Of a stretch of DNA of 13,319 bases, positions 1 through 6,184 are shown one piece after another. Position numbers and translations under genes: made by a program. The first letter of the stretch is position 1. Each line of letters opens with the position of its first letter. The stretch spans positions 1 to 13,319 of the forward strand of contig CACYBZ010000321.1 in the NCBI GenBank assembly GCA_902772795.1, read 5' to 3'. The notes below the pieces were generated by a model, which did not search any database, was not told the origin of the DNA, and saw nothing but the letters and a program-made list of their open reading frames with translations. This DNA comes from an uncultured Ruminococcus sp. (GTDB lineage Bacteria > Bacillota > Clostridia > Oscillospirales > Acutalibacteraceae).

Positions 1-86
1 GGGTGGGGTCAAGGGGCAACGCCCCTTGGCAGGATTTTCAAGGGTGCAACCCTTGAATCAGGATTTTTAAGGGCGAAGCCCTTAAA
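1..86 (+). repeat. Modular intergenic hairpin repeat, copy A (left end cut by window)
   Basis: Three short perfect inverted repeats stand in a row. Hairpin 1 pairs AAGGGGC (11-17) with GCCCCTT (21-27) around AAC. Hairpin 2 pairs TTCAAGGGT (37-45) with ACCCTTGAA (49-57) around GCA. Hairpin 3 pairs TTTAAGGGC (66-74) with GCCCTTAAA (78-86) around GAA. They are linked by similar AGGATTTT-type spacers. Hairpins 1 and 3 and the leading GTGGGGTC recur at 6105-6159, so this is a dispersed family and not a local accident. The stem letters differ between hairpins while pairing is kept, which suggests selection on structure or internal duplication. No T-run follows the stems, so they do not look like ordinary terminators. 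Confidence 0.8.
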
Positions 87-98
87 CCGTTCAACATC

Positions 99-137
99 AA
101 AAAAATGCTGACTGTGTATGATGACAGTCAGCATTTT
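99..137 (-). terminator. Rho-independent terminator of sigG
   Basis: A near-ideal intrinsic terminator. A 14-bp perfect stem (102-115 with 124-137, core AATGCTGACTGT / ACAGTCAGCATT) closes an 8-nt loop at 116-123. On the minus strand it begins 3 nt past the sigG stop codon and ends in a run of seven T (complement of A99-A105). It marks sigG as ending its own transcript. Confidence 0.9.
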
Positions 138-140
138 ATG

Positions 141-923
141 CTATATCTGGCTTTTAATTCTGTTCAGTGCTCCCTTTTCGATTCTTGATACCTGTGCCTG
201 ACTGATTCCTATCTCCTGTGCGACTTCCATCTGTGTCTTTCCTTTGAAAAACCGCAACAGCAACACATTCTTTTCCCTGGGGGAAAGATTCGCCATCGCT
301 TCCTTGAAAGAAAGTTCTTCTACCCAGCTTTTTTCGTCATCATTATCTCCTACCTGATCCATGACATATATCGTATCATTGCCGTCTGAAAATACAGGTT
401 CATACAACGATACAGGGTCAACTATCGCTTCCAGCGACAAAACAACATTCTCTTTCGGAATATTGAGTACCTTGGCAATTTCTTCGACAGTCGGTTCACG
501 GTTGGTTTTCGCCATGATTTCTTCCTTTACCTGCATCGCACGATAGGCGGTATCTCTCATACTCCTGCTTACCCTGACACTGTTGTTATCACGCAAAAAA
601 CGCTTGAGTTCCCCGATAATCATGGGTACACCGTATGTCGAAAATTTTACCCCCACCGAAATATCAAAATTATCTATCGCCTTTATCAGTCCGATACAAC
701 CTACCTGAAACAAATCGTCAGGACTTTCTCCACGGTTATTGAAACGTTGTACTACACTCAGTACTAACCGTAAATTTCCGTTTATCATCTCATTGCGGGC
801 TTTCAGACGTTCCTGTGGTGAACCGTTGTGCATAATTGTCAACAACCGTGTCTTTTCGTCTTCCGTCAGTATTTTCAGCTTTGCCGTATTGACTCCGCAG
901 ATTTCTACTTTGCTGTATTGCAT
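141..923 (-). CDS. sigG: RNA polymerase sporulation sigma factor SigG
   Basis: Sigma-70 family factor that directs late gene expression in the forespore after engulfment. The 260-aa length equals that of Bacillus subtilis SigG. The N-terminal stretch KVEICGVNTAKL (residues 5-16) is the typical SigG start. Region 2 covers about 52-112, with the sigma signature DDLFQVGCIGLIKA at 69-82 and FSTYGVPMIIGELKRFLRD at about 94-112. Region 3 spans about 120-170. Region 4 (about 205-257) carries the helix-turn-helix TQMEVAQEIGISQAQVSRIE at 230-249. The ATG at 923 has GGGAGG 7 nt upstream (931-936 on the plus strand). The gene is monocistronic, flanked by a strong terminator and a forespore-type promoter. 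In Bacillus it lies directly after sigE; no sigE is seen here, and its upstream neighbour is a divergent lipoprotein gene. Confidence 0.96.
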   Translation of the reverse strand: MQYSKVEICGVNTAKLKILTEDEKTRLLTIMHNGSPQERLKARNEMINGNLRLVLSVVQRFNNRGESPDDLFQVGCIGLIKAIDNFDISVGVKFSTYGVPMIIGELKRFLRDNNSVRVSRSMRDTAYRAMQVKEEIMAKTNREPTVEEIAKVLNIPKENVVLSLEAIVDPVSLYEPVFSDGNDTIYVMDQVGDNDDEKSWVEELSFKEAMANLSPREKNVLLLRFFKGKTQMEVAQEIGISQAQVSRIEKGALNRIKSQI

Positions 924-949
924 AAGAATACCTCCCGTCTTATTGACGT

Positions 950-979
950 TAGTATTCCCGTTATCATGGAATTCTATTC
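950..979 (-). promoter_or_regulatory. Forespore (SigF/SigG-type) promoter of sigG
   Basis: Read on the minus strand, GAATA (975-979) is followed after exactly 15 nt by GGGAATACTA (950-959). The latter fits the SigF -10 pattern GGNNANANTR at every defined position. With an 18-nt spacer, the same GAATA plus AATACTA fits the SigG pattern GHATR / CATNNTA with one mismatch. Transcription would start near 943, giving a leader of about 20 nt with the GGGAGG site. Known biology fits: sigG is first transcribed by SigF and then by SigG itself. The -35 box deviates at its second base from the Bacillus SigF consensus GYWTA. Confidence 0.6.
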
Positions 980-1019
980 ACCACAGCAATATCGGACAGA
1001 CAATAACAAATTTGTTTTG

Positions 1020-1039
1020 AATTTCCTCTCAGGGAAATT
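1020..1039. promoter_or_regulatory. Inverted repeat upstream of the lipoprotein promoter (possible operator)
   Basis: AATTTCC (1020-1026) and GGAAATT (1033-1039) form a 7-bp perfect inverted repeat with a 6-nt gap. It ends 10 nt before the -35 box at 1050 and lies between the divergent sigG and lipoprotein promoters. The position suits a regulator site, but no regulator gene is nearby and the motif is short, so the role is a guess. Confidence 0.3.
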
Positions 1040-1049
1040 GCCAAATAAA

Positions 1050-1078
1050 TTGACTATACGACAAAAAAGCGGTAAAAT
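1050..1078 (+). promoter_or_regulatory. SigA-type promoter of the lipoprotein operon
   Basis: TTGACT (1050-1055) and TAAAAT (1073-1078) are separated by exactly 17 nt, close to the housekeeping consensus TTGACA-17-TATAAT. The predicted start site near 1085 gives a leader of about 35 nt that contains the ribosome binding site of the gene at 1120. This is the clearest vegetative promoter in the window and probably serves at least the genes at 1120 and 2414. Confidence 0.7.
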
Positions 1079-1119
1079 AATGAAAGTCAAAAATTATGAT
1101 AATGTATGGAGGATTTGTC

Positions 1120-2391
1120 ATGTTCAAAAAAATAATGGCTCTGCTGATTGTGGGAAGCATCGCTGTTTTTTCGCTGACAGCGTGCCGTATGCCGAATTCT
1201 GTTGACGAAGTAAAAACCGTTATCAAAAATGAAGTGACGGACTATCCTGTCAAATGCGGTCATATGGTCATCGAACAGTCACCGCAGAAAGTGGTTGTCC
1301 TTGATGACAATATTGCCGATATTCTCATTGCCTGCGGGTATGCCGACAAGATTACCGCAAAATCTTCCGAATGTACCCAGAAAGAATTACAGAATATCGA
1401 TGTCTGTGGCAGTAACCATAAACCTGAAGTAAAAAACGTCAATAAACTTAATGCGGATATTGTCTTTGTGTCACCCGATATTGACGCAAAACTGTACAAG
1501 GATTTACAGAACAACAACAAAATCGTTCTGAAAATGACGGTGGCTGACTCCCTGAAAGAATTTGAAATGCTGTATACCAATCTCTGTAAAATTATGGACG
1601 GCAATATCAAAGGAATCACTGTCGGAAAGCAAAAGTCGCAGAAAGTACTTGACGACCTGAAAAAAGCTGAAAGTAATGCGATTGTCAAAGGCTGTTTTCT
1701 CTACGGTCTGGACGGAAAAAGTGCCGTAACAAGCGATATGTACCAGAATGATATTTTATCATTGGCCGGTATACAGAACATCGCCGGAGAATCGGATATA
1801 CAGGGCAATCTGGATATGACAAAAATTATTTCCGCTGACAAACAGGAAGGATTTGCTTTCTATATTTTCTGTGCCAACGGCATGGGAACGAAAATTCTTT
1901 CTGACAAAACATTGAAAACAACCAATGCCGTTATCAAGAACAGAGTTATTGAAGTTCCTGACGAATATCTGACACGGCAGGGAAATACGGCTGTCAAAGG
2001 TGTGCAGTATCTGATTTCCGCCATTAAAAGTCAGAACAGTACCGCAAGCGGTGCGGATATCTCGGCTGACTATAACATCACACTCTATGACGGTATTCTC
2101 TATACCATCGGTGCAGAAGACGGCTATGTCCTTGCCATTCAGAAAAGACTGGACGATTTAGGGTATCTCTCCATCAATCAGACGGGCTATTTCGGAGAAT
2201 CTACCGCCGAAGCTCTCAAACTTTTCCAGAACAACAACGAAACAGAACGCCGTGACGGTGTCGCCGACCAGAATACGCTGGAAAAACTGTTTTCCACTTC
2301 TGCTTTTGCCAATTCCAGAAAAGTAACGAAGAACGTCTTACCGCAGAATCCCACCGAAACAGAAACTTTTGCTTCTGTTTCGGCAAATTGA
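1120..2391 (+). CDS. Lipoprotein: BtuF/FepB-like binding domain fused to a peptidoglycan-binding domain
   Basis: A 423-aa predicted lipoprotein. The ATG at 1120 is chosen because a GGAGG site lies about 7 nt upstream and the residues after it form a clean signal peptide; earlier ATGs lack both. The lipobox is SLTAC, with Cys22 as the lipidated residue. Residues about 56-305 resemble the periplasmic-binding fold of iron-siderophore/cobalamin uptake: QKVVVLDDNIADILIACGYA (56-75) followed by LNADIVFVSP (110-119). Residues about 334-393 look like a PG_binding_1 domain: VLAIQKRLDDLGYL, then GYFGESTAEALKLFQ. A polar tail follows (394-423). No ABC permease or ATPase gene is adjacent, so transport is uncertain; a cell-wall-tethered ligand sensor or scavenger is an alternative. 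The substrate cannot be told from sequence. Spacing of 22 nt to the next gene suggests co-transcription. Confidence 0.85.
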   Translation: MFKKIMALLIVGSIAVFSLTACRMPNSVDEVKTVIKNEVTDYPVKCGHMVIEQSPQKVVVLDDNIADILIACGYADKITAKSSECTQKELQNIDVCGSNHKPEVKNVNKLNADIVFVSPDIDAKLYKDLQNNNKIVLKMTVADSLKEFEMLYTNLCKIMDGNIKGITVGKQKSQKVLDDLKKAESNAIVKGCFLYGLDGKSAVTSDMYQNDILSLAGIQNIAGESDIQGNLDMTKIISADKQEGFAFYIFCANGMGTKILSDKTLKTTNAVIKNRVIEVPDEYLTRQGNTAVKGVQYLISAIKSQNSTASGADISADYNITLYDGILYTIGAEDGYVLAIQKRLDDLGYLSINQTGYFGESTAEALKLFQNNNETERRDGVADQNTLEKLFSTSAFANSRKVTKNVLPQNPTETETFASVSAN

Positions 2392-2413
2392 CATTTTTAT
2401 CGTAGAGGTGACT

Positions 2414-3496
2414 ATGCAAAAAAAAGTTTCTTTCAATTACATTGAAAAAGATAAAACAGATATCATTAAAGGTATTGCCATTATTTTTATGCTGATACAC
2501 CATTTTTTTACTTATCCTGCATGGTTCGTCCATCAGTATGAGTATCTTCACGGCAATTGGTCTGATATCCTGCGTGAACCGTTTAAAATCTGTGTCTGTG
2601 TCTTTGCCTTTCTTACAGGATATTTCTATGTCTATGCCAGACAACAGAATTATCGCTATTCCTTACGGAAAATTACCGACCTCTGGATAAATTACTTTGT
2701 TGTTTTTCTGATATTGTATATCATTGCCGTTGCTTTTGGTTGTTTTCCGTTGACGTTCAAAAGTTTCCTCCTGGAAAGCTTTTCGGTAGAAAATCAGATT
2801 GTAAATCTGGCATGGTATGTCAAACTCTATCTGATAGCTATGCTGATACTTCCTTTATATGTCCTTATTGCCAGAAAACATATTCTGATTGCGTTTCTGA
2901 GTGGTCTGTTGCTGCCAGCCCTCGCCCTGAGAACTTATAATGCCCTGAACTTGTTTCCTGATTCGTATATTACTTTATATATCCGTTCTTGTTCATGGCT
3001 TTTCCTTTTCGCTACAGGGTTTATCTTTGCACAATATGAACTTTTCACTAAGTGGTTTGACCCTGTATTCAAACATCGTATCAATAATAAATTTTTGCTG
3101 TTTATCATCAATCTTACTTTGGTACTGATTGCCTTTTTCGGCAGATATGTCATGCCGTTTCTGCCTTATCTCACTCGTTTTTCTATGGACTTTGTCTATG
3201 CTCCGTTTTTTGTTTATGGCATTGTCAATATTGTCGGTCTTGTTCCCCACTATCAGAAACTGTTGAAACCACTGTCTGTTCTCGGAAAATATTCACTGAT
3301 AATCTGGTTCGTTCACTCTGTATTTTACAACGTCAGTAAGTCCTATACGCAACCGCTGTTGTATATATCCGCCAATCCCGTAATTGTGATGTTATGGGGA
3401 ACACTCTTATGTCTGGCTGTTGCTTTCTTGCTGGACTTCCCTGTCAAAGCACTTATCAGACTGAAAAACAAGTGGCTCTTCAGAAATAAATCCTAA
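2414..3496 (+). CDS. Acyltransferase family 3 integral membrane protein
   Basis: A 360-aa polytopic membrane protein of the acyltransferase-3 family. These enzymes move acyl groups, often acetyl, onto cell-surface glycans or other exported molecules. The N-terminal motif DIIKGIAIIFMLIHHFF (16-32) is the family hallmark, and His29/His30 is the likely catalytic position. FLTGYFYVYARQ (66-77) and GKYSLIIWFVHSVF (291-304) are also typical, and about ten hydrophobic segments alternate with short basic loops. The start at 2414 is supported by AGAGGTG 3 nt upstream; an in-frame start at 2369 would overlap the previous gene and lacks a site. The acceptor is unknown. The neighbouring wall-binding lipoprotein suggests envelope modification, which is inference. 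Confidence 0.85.
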   Translation: MQKKVSFNYIEKDKTDIIKGIAIIFMLIHHFFTYPAWFVHQYEYLHGNWSDILREPFKICVCVFAFLTGYFYVYARQQNYRYSLRKITDLWINYFVVFLILYIIAVAFGCFPLTFKSFLLESFSVENQIVNLAWYVKLYLIAMLILPLYVLIARKHILIAFLSGLLLPALALRTYNALNLFPDSYITLYIRSCSWLFLFATGFIFAQYELFTKWFDPVFKHRINNKFLLFIINLTLVLIAFFGRYVMPFLPYLTRFSMDFVYAPFFVYGIVNIVGLVPHYQKLLKPLSVLGKYSLIIWFVHSVFYNVSKSYTQPLLYISANPVIVMLWGTLLCLAVAFLLDFPVKALIRLKNKWLFRNKS

Positions 3497-3570
3497 CTTG
3501 ATAAGACATCATTCATTCTGCCACCCGATAACAAAAAAATTCTGCATAACGGCAAAGGAAGTAAAAAATT

Positions 3571-4296
3571 ATGGCTTGGTTTTTCACAGATAGCCCCATA
3601 AACGGGGAATTCCACACGATTACGGGAGAAAATGCACGGCATATTGAAAAATCCCTCCGTATGAAAAACGGGGAAACACTCACGCTGGTCGATAACGAAC
3701 GTACTCAATATGAATGTCATATTGACAGCATTTTCCCCGACAACGTAACGGTAAAAATAGATGAGCGTTTTCCTTGTCAGAATGAACCGAACGTCAATGT
3801 AACCCTCTATCAGGCTTTGCCCAAAGGGGAAAAAATGGACTTCATCGTACAGAAAGCGGTGGAACTCGGAGTAACGGAAATTGTTCCTGTGATTTCGGCA
3901 AGGTGCATTTCCCGACCTGATACAAAGTCACTCGCCAGAAAAACAGAACGCTGGAATAAAATCGCCTTACAGTCTGCCCAGCAGTCCAGACGGGGAATTA
4001 TTCCCTGTGTCCGCCCGACAGTGACGTTTTCGCAGGCGGTGGAAACGCTTTCCGAAAAGGACTGCAATATTATTTTCTATGAATGTGGCGGAAAACGCAC
4101 AGGCGAAATTCTCCCTCCCGATGTTGAGAAAATCAACATATTTATCGGGTCGGAAGGCGGATTTGAAGAAAAGGAAGTCAGTCAGGTCATCGCCAGGGGC
4201 GGTACACCCGCAACGCTCGGCAGGCGGGTGTTGCGTTGCGAAACAGCTCCGCTTTGTGCTGTTTCGATTATCATGTATCTTACTGACAACGCCTAG
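3571..4296 (+). CDS. rsmE: 16S rRNA (uracil1498-N3)-methyltransferase RsmE
   Basis: Methylates N3 of U1498 in helix 44 of 16S rRNA using S-adenosylmethionine. At 241 aa it has the normal RsmE length and layout: an N-terminal PUA-like RNA-binding part (about 1-70) and a C-terminal SPOUT (trefoil-knot) domain. Family motifs in order are KGEKMDFIVQKAVELGV (85-101), ALQSAQQSRRGIIP (132-145), IGSEGGFEEKEV (192-203; usually IGPEGGF) and LGRRVLRCETA (216-226), which form the SAM-binding knot. AAAGGAAG lies just upstream of the ATG. It is 74 nt from the acyltransferase gene, so it may be read through from block 1 or have a weak promoter I could not identify. The TAG stop is followed immediately by an in-frame TGA that belongs to a repeat end. 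Confidence 0.95.
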   Translation: MAWFFTDSPINGEFHTITGENARHIEKSLRMKNGETLTLVDNERTQYECHIDSIFPDNVTVKIDERFPCQNEPNVNVTLYQALPKGEKMDFIVQKAVELGVTEIVPVISARCISRPDTKSLARKTERWNKIALQSAQQSRRGIIPCVRPTVTFSQAVETLSEKDCNIIFYECGGKRTGEILPPDVEKINIFIGSEGGFEEKEVSQVIARGGTPATLGRRVLRCETAPLCAVSIIMYLTDNA

Positions 4297-4352
4297 TGAG
4301 GGGCTTTGTTTTTGAACCCCACAAAATTTTGAAAAAGTTTGACAAAACTTTT
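4297..4352 (-). repeat. Modular intergenic hairpin repeat, copy D (degenerate, inverted)
   Basis: Read on the minus strand this begins AAAAGTTTTGTC (4341-4352), the same 12-mer that opens copy B at 6078-6089. An imperfect A/T hairpin and GTGGGGTTC follow, and it closes with GCCCCTCA (4297-4304). It is shorter than copy B: the central hairpins are reduced to GGGG...CCCC around an A-rich loop. Its outer end TGAGGGGC abuts the rsmE TAG stop codon. Confidence 0.65.
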
Positions 4353-4357
4353 CATGT

Positions 4358-4378
4358 GAATTTGCCATAGCAAATTTG
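4358..4378. repeat. Short A/T-rich inverted repeat between rsmE and mtnN
   Basis: AATTTGC (4359-4365) pairs with GCAAATT (4370-4376) around a 4-nt gap, next to repeat copy D. No T-run follows on the plus strand, so it is not a convincing terminator. It may be part of the repeat family or a remnant. Confidence 0.4.
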
Positions 4379-4424
4379 CAGAAAAAACAACGTCGTAAAA
4401 ATAAACATTCGAGGAGAGTTAACC

Positions 4425-5138
4425 ATGATAGGAATTATCGGTGCATTGGATATAGAAATACTGGGTATAAAGGGTCTTATGACGGATATTGAAGAAAAAA
4501 CTGTCAGCAAGATTACTTTCTACAAAGGAAAAATCAACGGTAAAGACTGTGTGCTTGCACAGTGCGGTGTCGGAAAAGTCAATTCGGCAATGTGTGCACA
4601 GACGATGATTTTACTCTACCGTCCGTCACAGATTATCAATACAGGTGTCGCAGGTGCAGTGGATAACAGATTACATATCGGCGACATTGTGGTTTCGGAA
4701 ACGGTGGTGCAACACGACAACAGAAATGTTCTTGATGAGGGTCAGGAAAGCTTTATGGATTTTCCCCGTGGACTGATTCAGTTCAGCGACGAACTGATTA
4801 CGGAAATTCATGCGGACAAAGTACTCACACAAACCCTGCTTGAGGAATGTCAGAAAGATTTACCGAATGTCAATGTCTATTACGGTGTTATCGCCTCGGG
4901 CGACCAGTTTATTTCGGGAAAAACAGCAAGGCTGGATATCGGCACGACGTTTCATGCTTTATGCTGTGAAATGGAAGGAGCTTCCATCGGTCAGGTCTGT
5001 TACCGCAACAATGTACCATTTGCCGTTGTGCGGGCTATTTCCGACACGATTGATGACAATGACTATATGGATTTTGAAAAATTCAAATATATGGCGGCTG
5101 ACGAAATGTTGAAAGTACTGAAAGCATTTTTCGATTAA
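4425..5138 (+). CDS. mtnN: 5'-methylthioadenosine/S-adenosylhomocysteine nucleosidase
   Basis: Cleaves the adenine base from methylthioadenosine and S-adenosylhomocysteine, recycling products of SAM-dependent reactions and feeding S-ribosylhomocysteine to LuxS or related routes. The 237-aa length is normal. It starts with IGIIGALDIE, where Glu11 matches catalytic Glu12 of the E. coli enzyme. SGDQFISG (158-165) lines the nucleoside pocket, CEMEGASIGQVCY (171-183) gives Glu174, and VRAISDTID gives the catalytic Asp207. GAGGAGA precedes the ATG at good spacing. The kinase gene follows after 31 nt, suggesting a two-gene operon. A SAM-using methyltransferase (rsmE) lies just upstream, which may be coincidental. 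Confidence 0.95.
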   Translation: MIGIIGALDIEILGIKGLMTDIEEKTVSKITFYKGKINGKDCVLAQCGVGKVNSAMCAQTMILLYRPSQIINTGVAGAVDNRLHIGDIVVSETVVQHDNRNVLDEGQESFMDFPRGLIQFSDELITEIHADKVLTQTLLEECQKDLPNVNVYYGVIASGDQFISGKTARLDIGTTFHALCCEMEGASIGQVCYRNNVPFAVVRAISDTIDDNDYMDFEKFKYMAADEMLKVLKAFFD

Positions 5139-5169
5139 AGAATAATCTCGATATTAAGGGGACGCATTG

Positions 5170-6015
5170 ATGAAAAGAGTACTTTCCGTACAAGATATTA
5201 CCTGTGTGGGAAAATGTTCGCTGACAGTGGCTTTACCTGTCATTTCCGCTATGGGTGTGGAACTTTCTGTGATTCCGACAGCGTTGTTGTCCTGCCATAC
5301 GGCATTTTCTGATTTCACGTTCTGCGATTTGTCCGACCAGATAACCCCCATCACCGAAATGCTTAAATGTCAGCATATCGGCTTTGATGCGGTCTATACG
5401 GGATATCTCGGGTCTGTCAAGCAGATTGAACTGGTGAAAAAAATAGCTGATGACTTCCGAACAGAAAAAAACTGTATTGTTGTCGACCCTGCCATGGCAG
5501 ATTTTGGCAGACTTTACAAAGGATTCAATCAGCCGTTCGCCGACTGCATGGCGGAACTGTGTACAAAAGCGGATATCATTCTGCCGAATATCACAGAGGC
5601 ATGTTATCTGCTGAATATACCGTACATCGGCGAAAATTATACCAGAAGTGACATTCAGCAGATACTGATAAAATTAAGTGAACAGGGTTGTCCGTACTGC
5701 GTACTGACAGGGGTGAGTTTTTCACAGGATACCCTCGGTATTATGGCATATGACCGCCTGAATCATCGCTTTTTTGAATACTATTCGGAAAAACTGCCGG
5801 AAAGTTTTCACGGTACGGGTGATGTCTTTGCTTCGGCTTTCGTTGGAGCGTTGATGCGGGATATTTCCAGAGAAAACGCTCTGCAGATTGCCGTTGATTT
5901 CACTCTGGATTGTATCAGAGCAACACTTGACAACCCCCATTCCCGTTGGTACGGTGTCGATTTTGAAACGGCTTTGCCCGATTTAATCAGACGTATCCGA
6001 AAAATTTCCACCTGA
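5170..6015 (+). CDS. pdxY: Pyridoxal/pyridoxamine kinase (PdxY-like, ribokinase family)
   Basis: Phosphorylates B6 vitamers at the 5' hydroxyl with ATP in the pyridoxal-phosphate salvage pathway. The protein is 281 aa, normal for PdxY/PdxK. KRVLSVQDITCVGKCSL at the N-terminus fits the substrate end of the fold. VVDPAM (104-109) and ILPNITEACYLL (137-148) are typical of PfkB/ThiD-type vitamin kinases. FHGTGDVFASAF (213-224) contains the anion hole and catalytic Asp218. The ATG at 5170 is preferred over an adjacent in-frame TTG at 5167 because AAGGGGA (5156-5162) then has 7-nt spacing. The gene symbol is by family; ThiD-like activity on hydroxymethylpyrimidine is a less likely alternative. It is probably co-transcribed with mtnN. 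Confidence 0.85.
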   Translation: MKRVLSVQDITCVGKCSLTVALPVISAMGVELSVIPTALLSCHTAFSDFTFCDLSDQITPITEMLKCQHIGFDAVYTGYLGSVKQIELVKKIADDFRTEKNCIVVDPAMADFGRLYKGFNQPFADCMAELCTKADIILPNITEACYLLNIPYIGENYTRSDIQQILIKLSEQGCPYCVLTGVSFSQDTLGIMAYDRLNHRFFEYYSEKLPESFHGTGDVFASAFVGALMRDISRENALQIAVDFTLDCIRATLDNPHSRWYGVDFETALPDLIRRIRKIST

Positions 6016-6077
6016 GCGGTTGGTATGATTTTCTGAAATACATAAAAATAAAAAAACAACCTGTAGCTATGACAATT

Positions 6078-6159
6078 AAAAGTTTTGTCCACTTTTTCAA
6101 AAGTGGTGGGGTCAAGGGGCAACGCCCCTTATGGGATTTTTAAGGGCAAAGCCCTTAAA
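6078..6159 (+). repeat. Modular intergenic hairpin repeat, copy B (most complete)
   Basis: It opens with AAAAGTTTTGTC (6078-6089). Hairpin 1 pairs CCACTTTT (6089-6096) with AAAAGTGG (6099-6106). Then come TGGGGTC and hairpin 2, AAGGGGC (6114-6120) with GCCCCTT (6124-6130). A GGGATTTT linker leads to hairpin 3, TTTAAGGGC (6139-6147) with GCCCTTAAA (6151-6159). The last two hairpins match copy A almost letter for letter, loops apart. It sits in the 166-nt gap between the kinase gene and the aldo/keto reductase gene; the rest of that gap (6016-6077) is A/T-rich and holds nothing else I can support. Confidence 0.85.
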
Positions 6160-6165
6160 CTAAAA

Positions 6166-6184
6166 TAAGGAGGAGTGTATTATG
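6166..6184 (+). promoter_or_regulatory. Strong ribosome binding site that points to an out-of-frame ATG
   Basis: TAAGGAGG (6166-6173) is a near-perfect Shine-Dalgarno sequence. Its ideal partner is the ATG at 6182-6184, 8 nt downstream. The open frame of the aldo/keto reductase would have to start at the GTG at 6175, only 1 nt after the GG, which is too close to be used. The site therefore indicates the ATG at 6182, which is in another frame. Confidence 0.8.

Noticed and set aside
1..86. CRISPR array
   Set aside because: The units are short palindromes with different sequences and 8-12 nt linkers; there are no constant repeats with unique 30-nt spacers and no cas genes.
828..1205. Plus-strand 125-aa open frame across the sigG promoter region
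   Set aside because: It overlaps sigG, its promoter and the lipoprotein start in other frames, and has no ribosome binding site or recognisable motif.
3497..3570. Promoter in the 74-nt gap before rsmE
   Set aside because: TTGATA at 3499-3504 has no matching -10 at a suitable distance; read-through from the acyltransferase gene is equally likely.
3967..4368. Minus-strand 133-aa open frame opposite rsmE
   Set aside because: It is the antisense shadow of a gene with complete conserved motifs; its translation shows no domain, and it starts inside a repeat-rich gap.
4339..4369. TTGACA at 4339-4344 as the -35 of an mtnN promoter
   Set aside because: It has no good -10 at 16-18 nt (best is GCCATA at 19 nt), and the TTGACA lies in repeat copy D, which reads in the other direction.
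6114..6159. G/C hairpins of the repeats as intrinsic terminators
   Set aside because: None is followed by a T-run on either strand, unlike the sigG terminator; they were annotated as repeats instead.
6138..6166. TAAAAT at 6161-6166 as a -10 for the aldo/keto reductase
   Set aside because: The -35 position would be TTTTAA within a hairpin arm, and the box would overlap the ribosome binding site, leaving almost no leader.
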